In this document: positions 8,490-17,361 of the stretch, one piece after another
How the letters are laid out: every line of letters starts with the position of its first letter
How positions within the stretch are numbered: position 1 is the first letter of the stretch
NCBI GenBank assembly: GCA_015069095.1
Contig: SVJH01000007.1
Span: 27,984-91,983 of the forward strand
Source of the DNA: Oscillospiraceae bacterium
Lineage (GTDB): Bacteria; Bacillota; Clostridia; UMGS1810
Length of the DNA stretch: 64,000 nucleotides
Reading direction: 5' to 3'
The notes under the pieces: model-generated
What the model was told of the DNA's origin: nothing
What the model saw: the letters and a program-made list of their open reading frames with translations, nothing else
Databases searched by the model: none
Position numbers and translations under genes: made by a program

Positions 8490-9335
8490 ATGCTACATAT
8501 TTTAGAACATGCATTATTAGACAGCATTAAAATTTTACCATTTATTTTTGCAGTATACTTTTTGATTGAATATCTTGAACATAAAAATAATACAGACATA
8601 AGTCATATACTGATGAAAACAAAAAAAACAGGACCACTCTATGGTGCTTTTCTTGGGTGCATACCACAGTGCGGATTTTCGGTTATTGCATCAGATTTGT
8701 TTTCAAAAAAATCAATAACATTCGGTACACTTATTGCGATATTTATAGCTACAAGTGATGAAGCAATACCTATTTTGTTTTCTAACCCTACAAAAGCATA
8801 TTTGGTAGCATTTGTTGTTGCAATTAAATTTGTAATAGCTTTAATAGCAGGATTTACTGTTGATTTTATTTTCAAAAATAGTAAAAAAACAAGTTTGTGT
8901 GATTGCGAGCACGACCACCATCATTTTCACGGAAATTGCGAAAACTGTGAAGGTGGAATTTTAAAATCAACAGTTATACATAGTGTAAAAATATTTGTAT
9001 TTATATTTATTGTTACGTTTATTTTTAATGCTTTAATTGAATTTATGGGCGAAAAAACTCTTTCGAACATATTATTTAAAGAAAGTATATTTCAACCGCT
9101 TATAGCATCACTTATCGGTCTTATTCCAAATTGTGCTGCATCTGTTATGCTTACACAAGGGTATTTGTCAGGTGTAGTATCTTTTGGCTCGCTTATAGCA
9201 GGATTATCTTCAGGTGCAGGCGTAGGACTTTTGGTGCTTTTTAAACATAATAAAAACGTAAAAGAAAATATGTTGGCAGTATTGGTTTTATACTTTATAG
9301 GTGCAATTTCAGGTATTGTAATTGGATTATTTTAA
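8490..9335 (+). CDS. Predicted heavy-metal exporter of the ArsP_2 / arsenic-efflux-like family
   Basis: A 281-residue polytopic membrane protein of two homologous halves. Each half carries a similar motif: GAFLGCIPQCGFSVIASDLF at about residue 50 and SLIGLIPNCAASVMLTQGY at about 205. The halves are joined by a His/Cys-rich loop (CDCEHDHHHFHGNCENC, about residues 132-148), which probably binds metal. This matches the putative 10-TM heavy-metal exporter family; the actual metal (arsenic, manganese or another) cannot be told. GGAGG precedes ATG 8490. No manganese (yybP-ykoY) riboswitch is visible upstream. It is followed after 17 bases by a small gene and is probably co-transcribed with it. Confidence 0.75.
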   Translation: MLHILEHALLDSIKILPFIFAVYFLIEYLEHKNNTDISHILMKTKKTGPLYGAFLGCIPQCGFSVIASDLFSKKSITFGTLIAIFIATSDEAIPILFSNPTKAYLVAFVVAIKFVIALIAGFTVDFIFKNSKKTSLCDCEHDHHHFHGNCENCEGGILKSTVIHSVKIFVFIFIVTFIFNALIEFMGEKTLSNILFKESIFQPLIASLIGLIPNCAASVMLTQGYLSGVVSFGSLIAGLSSGAGVGLLVLFKHNKNVKENMLAVLVLYFIGAISGIVIGLF

Positions 9336-9352
9336 ATAAAGGAGAGATAAAT

Positions 9353-9652
9353 ATGGAATTGGAAAAATTATTAAAAAAACTAAAAAGGTCTGCAAGAAAG
9401 TTTGTAAAGAAAACAGTTGAAGTTTCAAATGATGCAATCGATTTTGGTAAGTGCAAAATTAAAATTTCAAGTTTAAACGGAAAAATAGAAGATAACTATT
9501 TCAAAATCGGCGAAGCAGTATATATGCAAAGTTTATCTGAAGACGAAGCAGATTCAACTCAGATAGAAGCATGGTGCGATGAAATCACAACTTGGAACGA
9601 AGAAATCGATGACCTTAAACAAATGATAAAAAAAGATTCGGAAAATGAATAA
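9353..9652 (+). CDS. Small conserved charged protein, unknown function
   Basis: 99 residues, Lys-rich at the N-terminus (KLLKKLKRSARKFVKKTVEV) and acidic at the C-terminus, predicted helical, with no signal peptide or membrane segment. The SNDAIDFGKCKIKISSLNGK and NYFKIGEAVY segments recall small clostridial proteins that carry a helical hairpin followed by a zinc ribbon; no zinc ribbon is present here. GGAGAG precedes ATG 9353, and a strong terminator follows, so it ends the exporter transcript. A link to metal export is only positional. Confidence 0.6.
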   Translation: MELEKLLKKLKRSARKFVKKTVEVSNDAIDFGKCKIKISSLNGKIEDNYFKIGEAVYMQSLSEDEADSTQIEAWCDEITTWNEEIDDLKQMIKKDSENE

Positions 9653-9663
9653 CGAATTAAACA

Positions 9664-9694
9664 AAAACGCAAGATGTATTTCTTGCGTTTTTTG
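9664..9694 (+). terminator. Intrinsic terminator, followed by a second hairpin
   Basis: AAAACGCAAGA (9664-9674) pairs with TCTTGCGTTTT (9681-9691) and enters a T run. A further stem, TTTTTAGCA / TGCTAAAAA at 9695-9718, follows directly and may act as a backup. Confidence 0.9.
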
Positions 9695-9734
9695 TTTTTA
9701 GCAGATATGTGCTAAAAATAAGCAGTTTTTTACA

Positions 9735-9763
9735 TAGACACAAATTGCTGATTTTGTTATAAT
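9735..9763 (+). promoter_or_regulatory. Promoter for the GH20 gene
   Basis: TAGACA at 9735-9740 and TATAAT at 9758-9763, spacer 17 bp, 19 bases before the GTG start. Confidence 0.75.
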
Positions 9764-9781
9764 TATTATGAGGTGGTTTTT

Positions 9782-11653
9782 GTGAATATAAAATTTGCAA
9801 ATCTTGATACGCGTTATAAAAGCGGTATGGAAGAATTTTTAAAGTTTCACAATATAGATTCATCCAAAGATGGTTTTAATATTACAATTGAAATAACAGA
9901 TGAAGAAATAATAAAAATTTCAAAAGAATTTAATGAAATTAAATTTACATTAAACAGTTATCATCAGATTTTTCGCGCAATTTGTCTTTTAAAAGAACAT
10001 ATTGAAAAAGATAGTTTTGAAATAAGTGAAAAGTGTTATTTTAAAACACTTTGTGCAATGTTTGACGGCTCTCAGGCAAATTCACTTATGAATGTTGAAA
10101 CGTGTAAAAAAATGATGCTTAATATTGCATCTATGGGCTATAATGCAATGATGCTTTACTGTGAAGATTGTTATGAAATAAAAGAAGAGCCATATTTTGG
10201 CAATATGCGTCCTAAGTATTTTGAAGAGGATTTCAAACTTTTAGACGACTATGCATATTCGCTTGGAATTGAACTTATTCCGTGCATTCAAACACTTGGA
10301 CATTTACCTGAATTTTTAAGACAGGATACTCATAAGTCAATGCGTGATACACCAAGTGTACTGTTGGTTGGCGATGACAGATCATATTCGTTAATTGAAA
10401 AAATGGTTTCTACAGTAAAAAGATGCTTTAGATCAAATAGAGTACACATCGGACTTGATGAAGCGTGGATGCTTGGAAGAGGGAACTATTTTAAAAAGCA
10501 TGGCTATGTGAGTGCAGATTTGATTATGAAAGAACATCTTGAAAAAGTATATGCAATTGTACATAAATATGACCTACGTCCGATGATGTGGGGCGATATG
10601 TTCTTTCGGGCAAAAAGCATGACAGAAGAGTATTATGACACATCAATTGTCTTTACTGATGAAGACAGAAAAGGTATTCCGGATGATTTATCTCTTATTT
10701 ACTGGGATTATTACAGCACTGAAGTTAAACATTATGAAGATATGATAAACAAAACAAAAGAACTTACAGACAACGTAATTTATGCTAATGCAATTGGCAT
10801 AGGAAGGACTTTTGGATATTATCATAAATCAGCGTTTGACGTAGTAATTCCATCTCTTATTGCATGTAAAAATCAAGGTGTAAAAGAAGTACTTGCAACG
10901 GCGTGGGGCGATAATAACCGCGAAAGCAGTTTCTTTAACGCGCTTATTGGGCTTCAGCTTTATGCGGAACATATGTATCATGAAAATCCTGACGAAGATT
11001 TTTTGAAAAAACAGTTTAAACTATGCACAGATTGTGATTATACTTCGTTTGAAAATATAAAATATCTTGATTGTGCAAAAGATTATAACGGAAATAACGA
11101 TGATAACATTTCACTTTCAAGAGTGTTTATGTGGCAGGATATTTTGCTTCCGCTTTGTGATGCGGATTTAGGAGATTTCGATTTTTATGAGCATTATAGA
11201 AAACTTGAAATCGAATATAAAGAGTACGCAATTAAAAATCCAAAACATTCAACTATATTTGAGTTTTACTCTGAACTTGCAAAAGTTTTGAAAGTTAAAG
11301 CAAATATATCAAGAGATATAGCAAAAGCGTATTATAAAAACGATATTGAAAAACTAAAGAATCTAAAAGATACTGTGCTTCCAAAACTTTATGACGATGT
11401 TTTATCACTTAGAAAAGCGCATAAAAAGTATCATAGACAGGAGTACAAACCTATCGGTTGGGAAATCTTAGATATAAGATACGGCGGAGTACTTATGAGA
11501 ATTGATACAGCGATAGAAAGAATTGCTGATTTTACAGATGGAAAAATAAATAAGATTGATGAACTTGATGAAAAACGTCTAAGTTTTACAGGAAAAGGTA
11601 AATTAAGACGTGGCATTGAGTACAGAGATATATGCAGCGCAAGTTCGCTATAA
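9782..11653 (+). CDS. Cytoplasmic family GH20 beta-N-acetylhexosaminidase
   Basis: About 623 residues. GH20 enzymes release terminal GlcNAc or GalNAc by substrate-assisted catalysis. The barrel begins near residue 100 (CAMFDGSQANSLMNVETCKK). The invariant Asp-Glu pair is at 226-227 in HIGLDEAW, and LIPCIQTLGHLPEFL is a typical barrel strand. There is no signal peptide, so imported amino-sugar oligosaccharides are the likely substrates. The size and soluble nature resemble streptococcal GcnA-type enzymes. GTG 9782 is favoured over GTG 9773 because GAGGTGG (9770-9776) is the ribosome binding site. The GH30 gene follows 19 bases later with its own AGGAGG. Confidence 0.82.
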   Translation: MNIKFANLDTRYKSGMEEFLKFHNIDSSKDGFNITIEITDEEIIKISKEFNEIKFTLNSYHQIFRAICLLKEHIEKDSFEISEKCYFKTLCAMFDGSQANSLMNVETCKKMMLNIASMGYNAMMLYCEDCYEIKEEPYFGNMRPKYFEEDFKLLDDYAYSLGIELIPCIQTLGHLPEFLRQDTHKSMRDTPSVLLVGDDRSYSLIEKMVSTVKRCFRSNRVHIGLDEAWMLGRGNYFKKHGYVSADLIMKEHLEKVYAIVHKYDLRPMMWGDMFFRAKSMTEEYYDTSIVFTDEDRKGIPDDLSLIYWDYYSTEVKHYEDMINKTKELTDNVIYANAIGIGRTFGYYHKSAFDVVIPSLIACKNQGVKEVLATAWGDNNRESSFFNALIGLQLYAEHMYHENPDEDFLKKQFKLCTDCDYTSFENIKYLDCAKDYNGNNDDNISLSRVFMWQDILLPLCDADLGDFDFYEHYRKLEIEYKEYAIKNPKHSTIFEFYSELAKVLKVKANISRDIAKAYYKNDIEKLKNLKDTVLPKLYDDVLSLRKAHKKYHRQEYKPIGWEILDIRYGGVLMRIDTAIERIADFTDGKINKIDELDEKRLSFTGKGKLRRGIEYRDICSASSL

Positions 11654-11672
11654 TAAAAGGAGGAAGTAAAAA

Positions 11673-14600
11673 ATGAAAAAATTTATCAGTTTGCTTATTG
11701 CTTTAGCAATGATAATGTCGATGTTTATTGTAACACCTGTTTTTGCAGATAATACAAAAACAATGAATTTTGACAATGTTACATCATTTGAAAAAGACAA
11801 AGACTATATCATTGGTGGTCAAGGATATAAAGGCACAATCGAAGCAACAAGCGAAAAAGACCACACAAGTGGCACAGGAAAAAGTATTGTAATGCGAGAC
11901 AGAACAGGTTCTACACAACGAATCAAATTTGTAAATGCAATTGACTCATCAATGCTTAACAAAAAAGTAAAAGTTTCTGCTTATGTTTTAAGTGATACAG
12001 AAACAAAACTTGCATTTGGTGTATATTCTGCTACAGGCACAAAATATGCATTTGAAGCATATGCAATTAAATACTTTAATGTTAAAGCGGATGAATGGAC
12101 ACGCTTTGAACTTGAATTTGACTATAATGATGCAATTGCAAACCAAATTGGTGTTGCACAGGAAAAAGAAGCATCATCCAGTCCTGTTGCAAAAACAATT
12201 TATATTGATGATATAACAATTGAAGAAGTAGACGGTACAACACAAGTTATACCTGAAACACCAAAAACAGAAGAAAAACCTTCAGCGCCAAAATATCAAA
12301 CAGAAACTGAAATTTCTCTTGATTTTGATAATACAACAGAATTTGTCAATAATGTAGATTATCTAAAAGGCGGCGGATATAACGGCACACCTGAAATTAC
12401 AAGCGAAAAAGACCATACAAGCGGCACAGGAAAAAGTGTTAAATTTGCCGGAAGAGAAAAAGATTATTATCGCTTGAAATTTAAAGATGTAATTACTCCT
12501 GCAATGAAAGGTAAAACTCTTACACTTAGTGCATGGGTTTATACAGAAGTTGATGCAAGAGTTTCTATCGGTGCGTATGGTGATGTAAATACGACATATG
12601 CATCAAAACCAATAGTATTTAAAGCATATGACATCAAAGCAAATGAATGGACACAAATTTATACAACATACACTCATAACGATGACATAGTAACTCAACT
12701 TGGTATCGGTCAGGAAAATTTTGCAGGTGAAATTGCCAAAACTATATACATAGACGATATTAAAATAGGCACAGATATAGAAGTTCCAAAAGAAGAAATT
12801 GTTTTAAAAACTGAAAACTTAATCACATTTGACGATGTTTCAACACCTGCTGAAGCCAAAGTTGAAGTTGGAGGCGGTGCAGTTTTAAAACATTTTTATA
12901 TTACAGATAAAGCCGCATACGGCATAGGCGGCAAATCTCTTCTTATGTCAGAAAGAAACTTTACATATGCAAGAGCAAAATTTATGAGTGCTTTTGATAA
13001 TCTTCCACAGGAAAAAGGCACAAAGTACCATATTTCTATGATGGTAATGGTAGCAGACGAATCTCCTGTTGATTCAGGACAGTTTACAATTGGTGTAATT
13101 GACTTTTTAGGCTCTCCAGGAAATGGTAAAGAGTATGATTTCGATAAAAACTACAACTACACAATCAAAAAAGGTGAATGGACAAAAGTAGAACGAACAT
13201 TTACTCATGAGGGAGAACAAGTTTATGGTGTTTCTCTTGACCAGACAGGCGTTCCTGGTGTTGAACACGAAATCATTTCAGTAAAAGATATGTACGTTGA
13301 TAACGTTTGCGTAAAAGTATCTGATGAAGTTCCTCCTGTTCAGCCAGTTCTTACAACAGAAGAACTTGTAAATTTAGCAAATCTTGGTGTTCAGGTGTTT
13401 ATTGATAATCAGAGACTTATTTTCGGTAGCGATAAAACTCCTGAAATTATAAACGGAAGAACACTTGTACCGCTTAGAAAAATATTTGAAAAACTTGGAA
13501 CAAGCGTATACTGGGACGGTGCAACAAGCACAGTTACAGGAAAAAGAGGAAACAAAGAAATAAAACTTACAATAGGGGATACAACAGCGTATATCGACGG
13601 AAATCCTATTACACTTGATGTTCCTGCACAGATTTTAGAAGGAAGAACTATGGTTCCTGTAAGATTTATTGCAGAAAGTTTAGGATGTGAAGTTGGCTGG
13701 ACTGAAAAATCAAAAAGAGTTGATATTACATCACCTGAAAAAGTAAACGAAATCAATATTTATGCAGATAATAAATATCAGGAAATTTACGGATTTGGTG
13801 CTTCTGCAAACCATAATGCCGGATACATTATGAATTCTTCAAAAGAAATGCAGGAAAAAACAATGAAGGCGCTATTTGACTTGAATGAAGGTATCGGTCT
13901 TAACATTATGCGTCTTGAAGTAAATCCGTTTACAAAAGGTAAAGATAAATCAAACCTTGTAGATGAATTCCAGATTACAATTAACCCTGCTAAAGACGTA
14001 TGGGATATGGATGCTGATACTCATCAGATCTGGTATGCAAATGAAGCAGAAAAATACAATCCTAATATGATTTACCTTGCATCTCCTTGGAGCCCTCCAT
14101 CATGGATGAAAGTAAATGACAGTGTTATCGGCAAAACAGAACTTCCTAATGAACTTGCAAAAGAACATTATGATGATTATGCAACATATCTTGCAAAATG
14201 GACAAAATACTACACAGAAAACTTAGGTTTTGATATAAAATGGGTATCTGTTCAGAACGAACCTGACGGAAGTACACAATATGCTTCTTGTGAATATTCT
14301 GACCTTCAGATGGTAGAAGTTGCAAGAAAAGTAATGCAAAAATTCAAGGATGAAGGAATAAAAGCACTTGTTGGTCTTCCTGAAAGTTCAACACTTATAA
14401 GCACAAATACTTATTTAAAACAGATTGAAAAAAATTCTCCTGATTTCCTTGATGAAATGCAGGTTATCTTAGCACACAGTTATTCTTACTCAAACACAAA
14501 CCTTGATTCAACAAATATGGAAAGATTCAACGTTCCGCTTCTTCAGACAGAAAAGAATGACGGACCAAGTGTTAAACGTGTTAACAATAACGATAAATTG

Positions 14601-15074
14601 TTAAAATACTCAAACGAAATCACGGACCATCTAAATCATAACTATGGTGCTTGGCTATACTGGTACGGAATCAGAAAAGTATCAAATCTTGGCTCACAAA
14701 ATAGCGAATCTTTGATTGACTTTAATGATGAAACAAAAGAAATTGCATTTGCTGATGAATACTATACATTAGGACATTTCTCAAAATTCATTAAGCCTGG
14801 TTCAATCCGTGTTGCATCATACAGCCAGAATAAAGATATAAATGTTGTTACAACAATAGATGAAACAACTGGAAAAATGGTACTTGTTGTTACAAATAAC
14901 GGCGAAACAGACGAAACAGTTACAATTAAAGGTATGTCAGATGCACAGATCGCTGAACTTTACCGTTCTTCAGAAAACGAAAAACTTACAAGTATTGGAA
15001 CAAGAACAATTACAAATGGTGAAACACAGCTTTTAATTAAAGCTAAATCTATAACAACAATTGTTGAAAAATAA
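11673..15074 (+). CDS. Large secreted multidomain GH30 glycoside hydrolase
   Basis: 1133 residues, with a signal peptide (KKFISLLIALAMIMSMFIV...VFA). Three beta-sandwich, carbohydrate-binding-like modules lie at about 27-185, 213-370 and 385-555; the first two share the block TSEKDHTSGTGKS. Next comes a copper-amine-oxidase N-terminal-like domain at about 575-687 (GRTLVPLRKIFEKLGT and GRTMVPVRFIAESLGCEV). The GH30 catalytic domain occupies about 694-1133. Its acid/base is Glu863 in VQNEPDG and its nucleophile Glu960 in LLQTEKND. GH30 enzymes cut beta-glucan, glucosylceramide-type or xylan bonds; the specificity cannot be read here. It probably works outside the cell, feeding the cytoplasmic GH20 gene upstream only if the substrate contains amino sugars. 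Confidence 0.88.
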   Translation: MKKFISLLIALAMIMSMFIVTPVFADNTKTMNFDNVTSFEKDKDYIIGGQGYKGTIEATSEKDHTSGTGKSIVMRDRTGSTQRIKFVNAIDSSMLNKKVKVSAYVLSDTETKLAFGVYSATGTKYAFEAYAIKYFNVKADEWTRFELEFDYNDAIANQIGVAQEKEASSSPVAKTIYIDDITIEEVDGTTQVIPETPKTEEKPSAPKYQTETEISLDFDNTTEFVNNVDYLKGGGYNGTPEITSEKDHTSGTGKSVKFAGREKDYYRLKFKDVITPAMKGKTLTLSAWVYTEVDARVSIGAYGDVNTTYASKPIVFKAYDIKANEWTQIYTTYTHNDDIVTQLGIGQENFAGEIAKTIYIDDIKIGTDIEVPKEEIVLKTENLITFDDVSTPAEAKVEVGGGAVLKHFYITDKAAYGIGGKSLLMSERNFTYARAKFMSAFDNLPQEKGTKYHISMMVMVADESPVDSGQFTIGVIDFLGSPGNGKEYDFDKNYNYTIKKGEWTKVERTFTHEGEQVYGVSLDQTGVPGVEHEIISVKDMYVDNVCVKVSDEVPPVQPVLTTEELVNLANLGVQVFIDNQRLIFGSDKTPEIINGRTLVPLRKIFEKLGTSVYWDGATSTVTGKRGNKEIKLTIGDTTAYIDGNPITLDVPAQILEGRTMVPVRFIAESLGCEVGWTEKSKRVDITSPEKVNEINIYADNKYQEIYGFGASANHNAGYIMNSSKEMQEKTMKALFDLNEGIGLNIMRLEVNPFTKGKDKSNLVDEFQITINPAKDVWDMDADTHQIWYANEAEKYNPNMIYLASPWSPPSWMKVNDSVIGKTELPNELAKEHYDDYATYLAKWTKYYTENLGFDIKWVSVQNEPDGSTQYASCEYSDLQMVEVARKVMQKFKDEGIKALVGLPESSTLISTNTYLKQIEKNSPDFLDEMQVILAHSYSYSNTNLDSTNMERFNVPLLQTEKNDGPSVKRVNNNDKLLKYSNEITDHLNHNYGAWLYWYGIRKVSNLGSQNSESLIDFNDETKEIAFADEYYTLGHFSKFIKPGSIRVASYSQNKDINVVTTIDETTGKMVLVVTNNGETDETVTIKGMSDAQIAELYRSSENEKLTSIGTRTITNGETQLLIKAKSITTIVEK

Positions 15075-15087
15075 GAATCAAATAATC

Positions 15088-15126
15088 AAAAATCCCGTAA
15101 TACGAAAGTATTGCGGGATTTTTTTA
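15088..15126. terminator. Bidirectional terminator between GH30 and DUF378 genes
   Basis: A 16-bp stem (15088-15103 with 15108-15123, one G-U pair) closes a stable GAAA tetraloop and has A and T runs on its two sides, so it can serve both convergent genes. Confidence 0.93.
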
Positions 15127-15134
15127 GGGTAATT

Positions 15135-15350
15135 TTATCTTCTTGTGTCAGCAGGTACTTTATCCTTAAATAATATAGTAATAGTCCAAAGTCCTGCAAT
15201 TCCTACTATTGTGTAAATAATTCTTGGGATTAGGCTAAGTTGTCCGCCAAAGAGTGTTCCTATAAGGTCAATTCCAAAAAGTCCGATAGAAGCCCAGTTT
15301 AAAGCTCCTACAATAACGAGTACAAGTGATAAATTATCAATAGTATTCAT
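15135..15350 (-). CDS. DUF378 family two-helix membrane protein
   Basis: 71 residues with two membrane helices (LVLVIVGALNWASIGLFGI and IPRIIYTIVGIAGLWTITIL). The GALNW.SIGLFGIDLI signature is that of DUF378 proteins, which are small inner-membrane proteins of unknown role. AAGGAGC lies just upstream on the minus strand (about 15359-15366). It is separated from clpX by an imperfect terminator, so it may be a separate unit or receive read-through from clpX. Confidence 0.85.
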   Translation of the reverse strand: MNTIDNLSLVLVIVGALNWASIGLFGIDLIGTLFGGQLSLIPRIIYTIVGIAGLWTITILFKDKVPADTRR

Positions 15351-15371
15351 ATAATCAAGCTCCTTTTATAA

Positions 15372-15425
15372 AAAAATTACCCATTTAAAGTATGCACACA
15401 TTTTTGCATATTTAAACAGGTAAAT
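15372..15425 (-). terminator. Imperfect terminator downstream of clpX
   Basis: Read on the minus strand, a long imperfect stem (arms around TTTAAATATGCA and TGCATACTTTAAA) ends in GGGTAATTTTTTT. It follows the clpX stop by about ten bases. Confidence 0.65.
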
Positions 15426-15435
15426 TTTATAAATT

Positions 15436-16695
15436 TTATGAAACTTTTTCTTCTTTCATTTTTCGTCTGTAAGAAACTTTACAAGGCTCGTTATTAGTAA
15501 CCGATTCTTTTGTAACGGTACATTTTTTTATTGTATCATCACTTGGAGCATCATACATAATATCAAGCATAACATCTTCCATAATAGATCTTAATCCTCT
15601 TGCACCTGTTTTGAGTTTTAACGCTTTTTCGGCTATTTCGCCAATTGCATCATCGTCAAATTCAAGTTCAATATTATCATACTGCAAAAGTTTTTTGTAC
15701 TGTTTAACAAGTGAATTTTTAGGTTCAGTAATAATTCTTACAAGCGCATCTTTATCAAGTAAGTCGAGCGTTGCAACAACAGGAACACGACCGATAAATT
15801 CAGGTATAAGACCAAATTTAAGTAAATCCTGTGGAACAATTTCTTTTAATAATTCGCCGACATTTTCACTAACACTTTTTGTAGATTCTGTGTTAAAACC
15901 TAATTGCTTTTTACCAATTCTGTTTCCAATGATTTTTTCTATACCGTCAAATGCACCGCCAACAATAAATAAAATATTAGTTGTATCAATCTGTATAAAT
16001 TCCTGTTGTGGATGCTTTCTTCCGCCTTGAGGCGGAACAGATGCAACAGTTCCTTCAAGAATTTTAAGTAGTGCCTGTTGAACGCCTTCGCCGCTTACAT
16101 CACGTGTAATAGAAGGGTTTTCGCTTTTTCTTGCAATTTTATCTATTTCGTCAATGTAAATGATACCTTTTTCGGCAGCTTCAATATTGTGGTCTGCTGC
16201 CTGAATAAGTTTTAAAAGGATGTTTTCAACGTCTTCGCCGACATATCCTGCTTCTGTAAGCGATGTAGCATCTGCAATGGCAAACGGCACATCAATTATT
16301 TTTGCAAGAGTCTGAGCAATAAGTGTTTTTCCGCTTCCTGTAGGACCAAGAAGAAGGATATTACTTTTTTGCAGTTCTACATCGTCATCTTTTTTAGTAT
16401 CGTTTGATTTTATTCTTTTATAGTGATTGTACACAGCAACAGAAAGCGCTTTTTTTGCATCTTCCTGACCGATAACATATTCATCAAGAATTGCTTTTAT
16501 TTCTTTTGGTTTAGGTAAATCTTCAAAATCTGATAAAGTTGCAGTTTCAGCATATGATTTTTTCAAAATGTCGTTACACATTTCAACACAGTTGTTACAA
16601 ATAAATACTCCCGGACCTGCAATGATGTCATTTACCTGATCTTCTGTCTTTCCGCAAAACGAGCATCTAAGTTGTTTGTTTTCATCAATAATCAC
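15436..16695 (-). CDS. clpX: ATP-dependent Clp protease ATPase subunit ClpX
   Basis: ClpX is a hexameric AAA+ unfoldase that feeds substrates to ClpP. The 419-residue protein has the N-terminal zinc finger (Cys11, Cys14, Cys33, Cys36), Walker A GPTGSGKT at about 116-123, Walker [11 protein letters not shown], and the ClpP-binding IGF-type loop in the usual region ([13 protein letters not shown] follows). It is transcribed after clpP with a 13-base gap, in the common tig-clpP-clpX order. Confidence 0.98.
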   Translation of the reverse strand: MIIDENKQLRCSFCGKTEDQVNDIIAGPGVFICNNCVEMCNDILKKSYAETATLSDFEDLPKPKEIKAILDEYVIGQEDAKKALSVAVYNHYKRIKSNDTKKDDDVELQKSNILLLGPTGSGKTLIAQTLAKIIDVPFAIADATSLTEAGYVGEDVENILLKLIQAADHNIEAAEKGIIYIDEIDKIARKSENPSITRDVSGEGVQQALLKILEGTVASVPPQGGRKHPQQEFIQIDTTNILFIVGGAFDGIEKIIGNRIGKKQLGFNTESTKSVSENVGELLKEIVPQDLLKFGLIPEFIGRVPVVATLDLLDKDALVRIITEPKNSLVKQYKKLLQYDNIELEFDDDAIGEIAEKALKLKTGARGLRSIMEDVMLDIMYDAPSDDTIKKCTVTKESVTNNEPCKVSYRRKMKEEKVS

Positions 16696-16708
16696 TAAAA
16701 CACCTCAT

Positions 16709-17293
16709 TTATTTTTTGCTAACAATTACTTTATCAACAAGACCATATTCCATAGCTTCGTTTGCTGTCATAAAGTTATCTCTGTCTGTATCTTTTTCGA
16801 TAACTTCAAGTGGTTTTCCTGTTCTTTCACTTAAAATTTCATTAAGTGTCTGTTTGATTTTTATAATTCGGTCAGCGTGGATTTTAATATCTGTTGCTTG
16901 ACCTTGCATACCTCCAAGAGGCTGATGTATCATAATTTCACTGTTTGGAAGTGCAAATCTTTTTCCTTTTGCACCGGCAGCAAGTAAAAATGCGCCCATA
17001 GAAGCTGCCATACCGATACAAATTGTAGAAACATCACATTTAATATACTGCATTGTATCGTATATTGCCATTCCGGCTGTGATTGAGCCACCGGGACTGT
17101 TAATGTATAAATTTATATCTTTAGTAGGGTCTTCTGCTTCTAAAAACAACATCTGCGCAACTACTAAACTTGCAGTTACATCGTTAACTTCGTCAGCAAG
17201 AAAGATAATTCTGTCTTTTAAAAGTCTTGAATAAATGTCGTAAGATCTTTCTCCGCGACTTGTCTGTTCAACAACCATAGGTACTAAACTCAT
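16709..17293 (-). CDS. clpP: ATP-dependent Clp protease proteolytic subunit
   Basis: ClpP forms the tetradecameric serine protease chamber. The 194-residue sequence has the full catalytic triad at canonical positions: Ser98 in GMAASMGAF, His123 in IMIHQPLGG, and Asp172 in DRDNFMT. The start [25 protein letters not shown] is typical. AGGAGG sits just upstream on the minus strand. It lies between tig and clpX on one strand, consistent with a protein-quality operon. Confidence 0.98.
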   Translation of the reverse strand: MSLVPMVVEQTSRGERSYDIYSRLLKDRIIFLADEVNDVTASLVVAQMLFLEAEDPTKDINLYINSPGGSITAGMAIYDTMQYIKCDVSTICIGMAASMGAFLLAAGAKGKRFALPNSEIMIHQPLGGMQGQATDIKIHADRIIKIKQTLNEILSERTGKPLEVIEKDTDRDNFMTANEAMEYGLVDKVIVSKK

Positions 17294-17321
17294 TTTAATT
17301 TCCTCCTTGTAAATTGTAAAT

Positions 17322-17350
17322 GAGCCATCTTAAACAAATTAAGACAGCTC
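17322..17350 (-). other. Hairpin between tig and clpP
   Basis: On the minus strand GAGC-TG-TCTTAA pairs with TTAAGA-TG-GCTC around a short loop, with an internal TG/TG mismatch. No T run follows, so it is more likely an RNA-processing or partial attenuation structure than a full terminator. Confidence 0.45.
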
Positions 17351-17361
17351 AGAACAATTTA

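Noticed and set aside
9695..9718. Second hairpin TTTTTAGCA / TGCTAAAAA as an independent regulatory RNA
   Set aside because: It directly follows a terminator, lacks its own promoter and is short; a backup terminator is the simpler reading.
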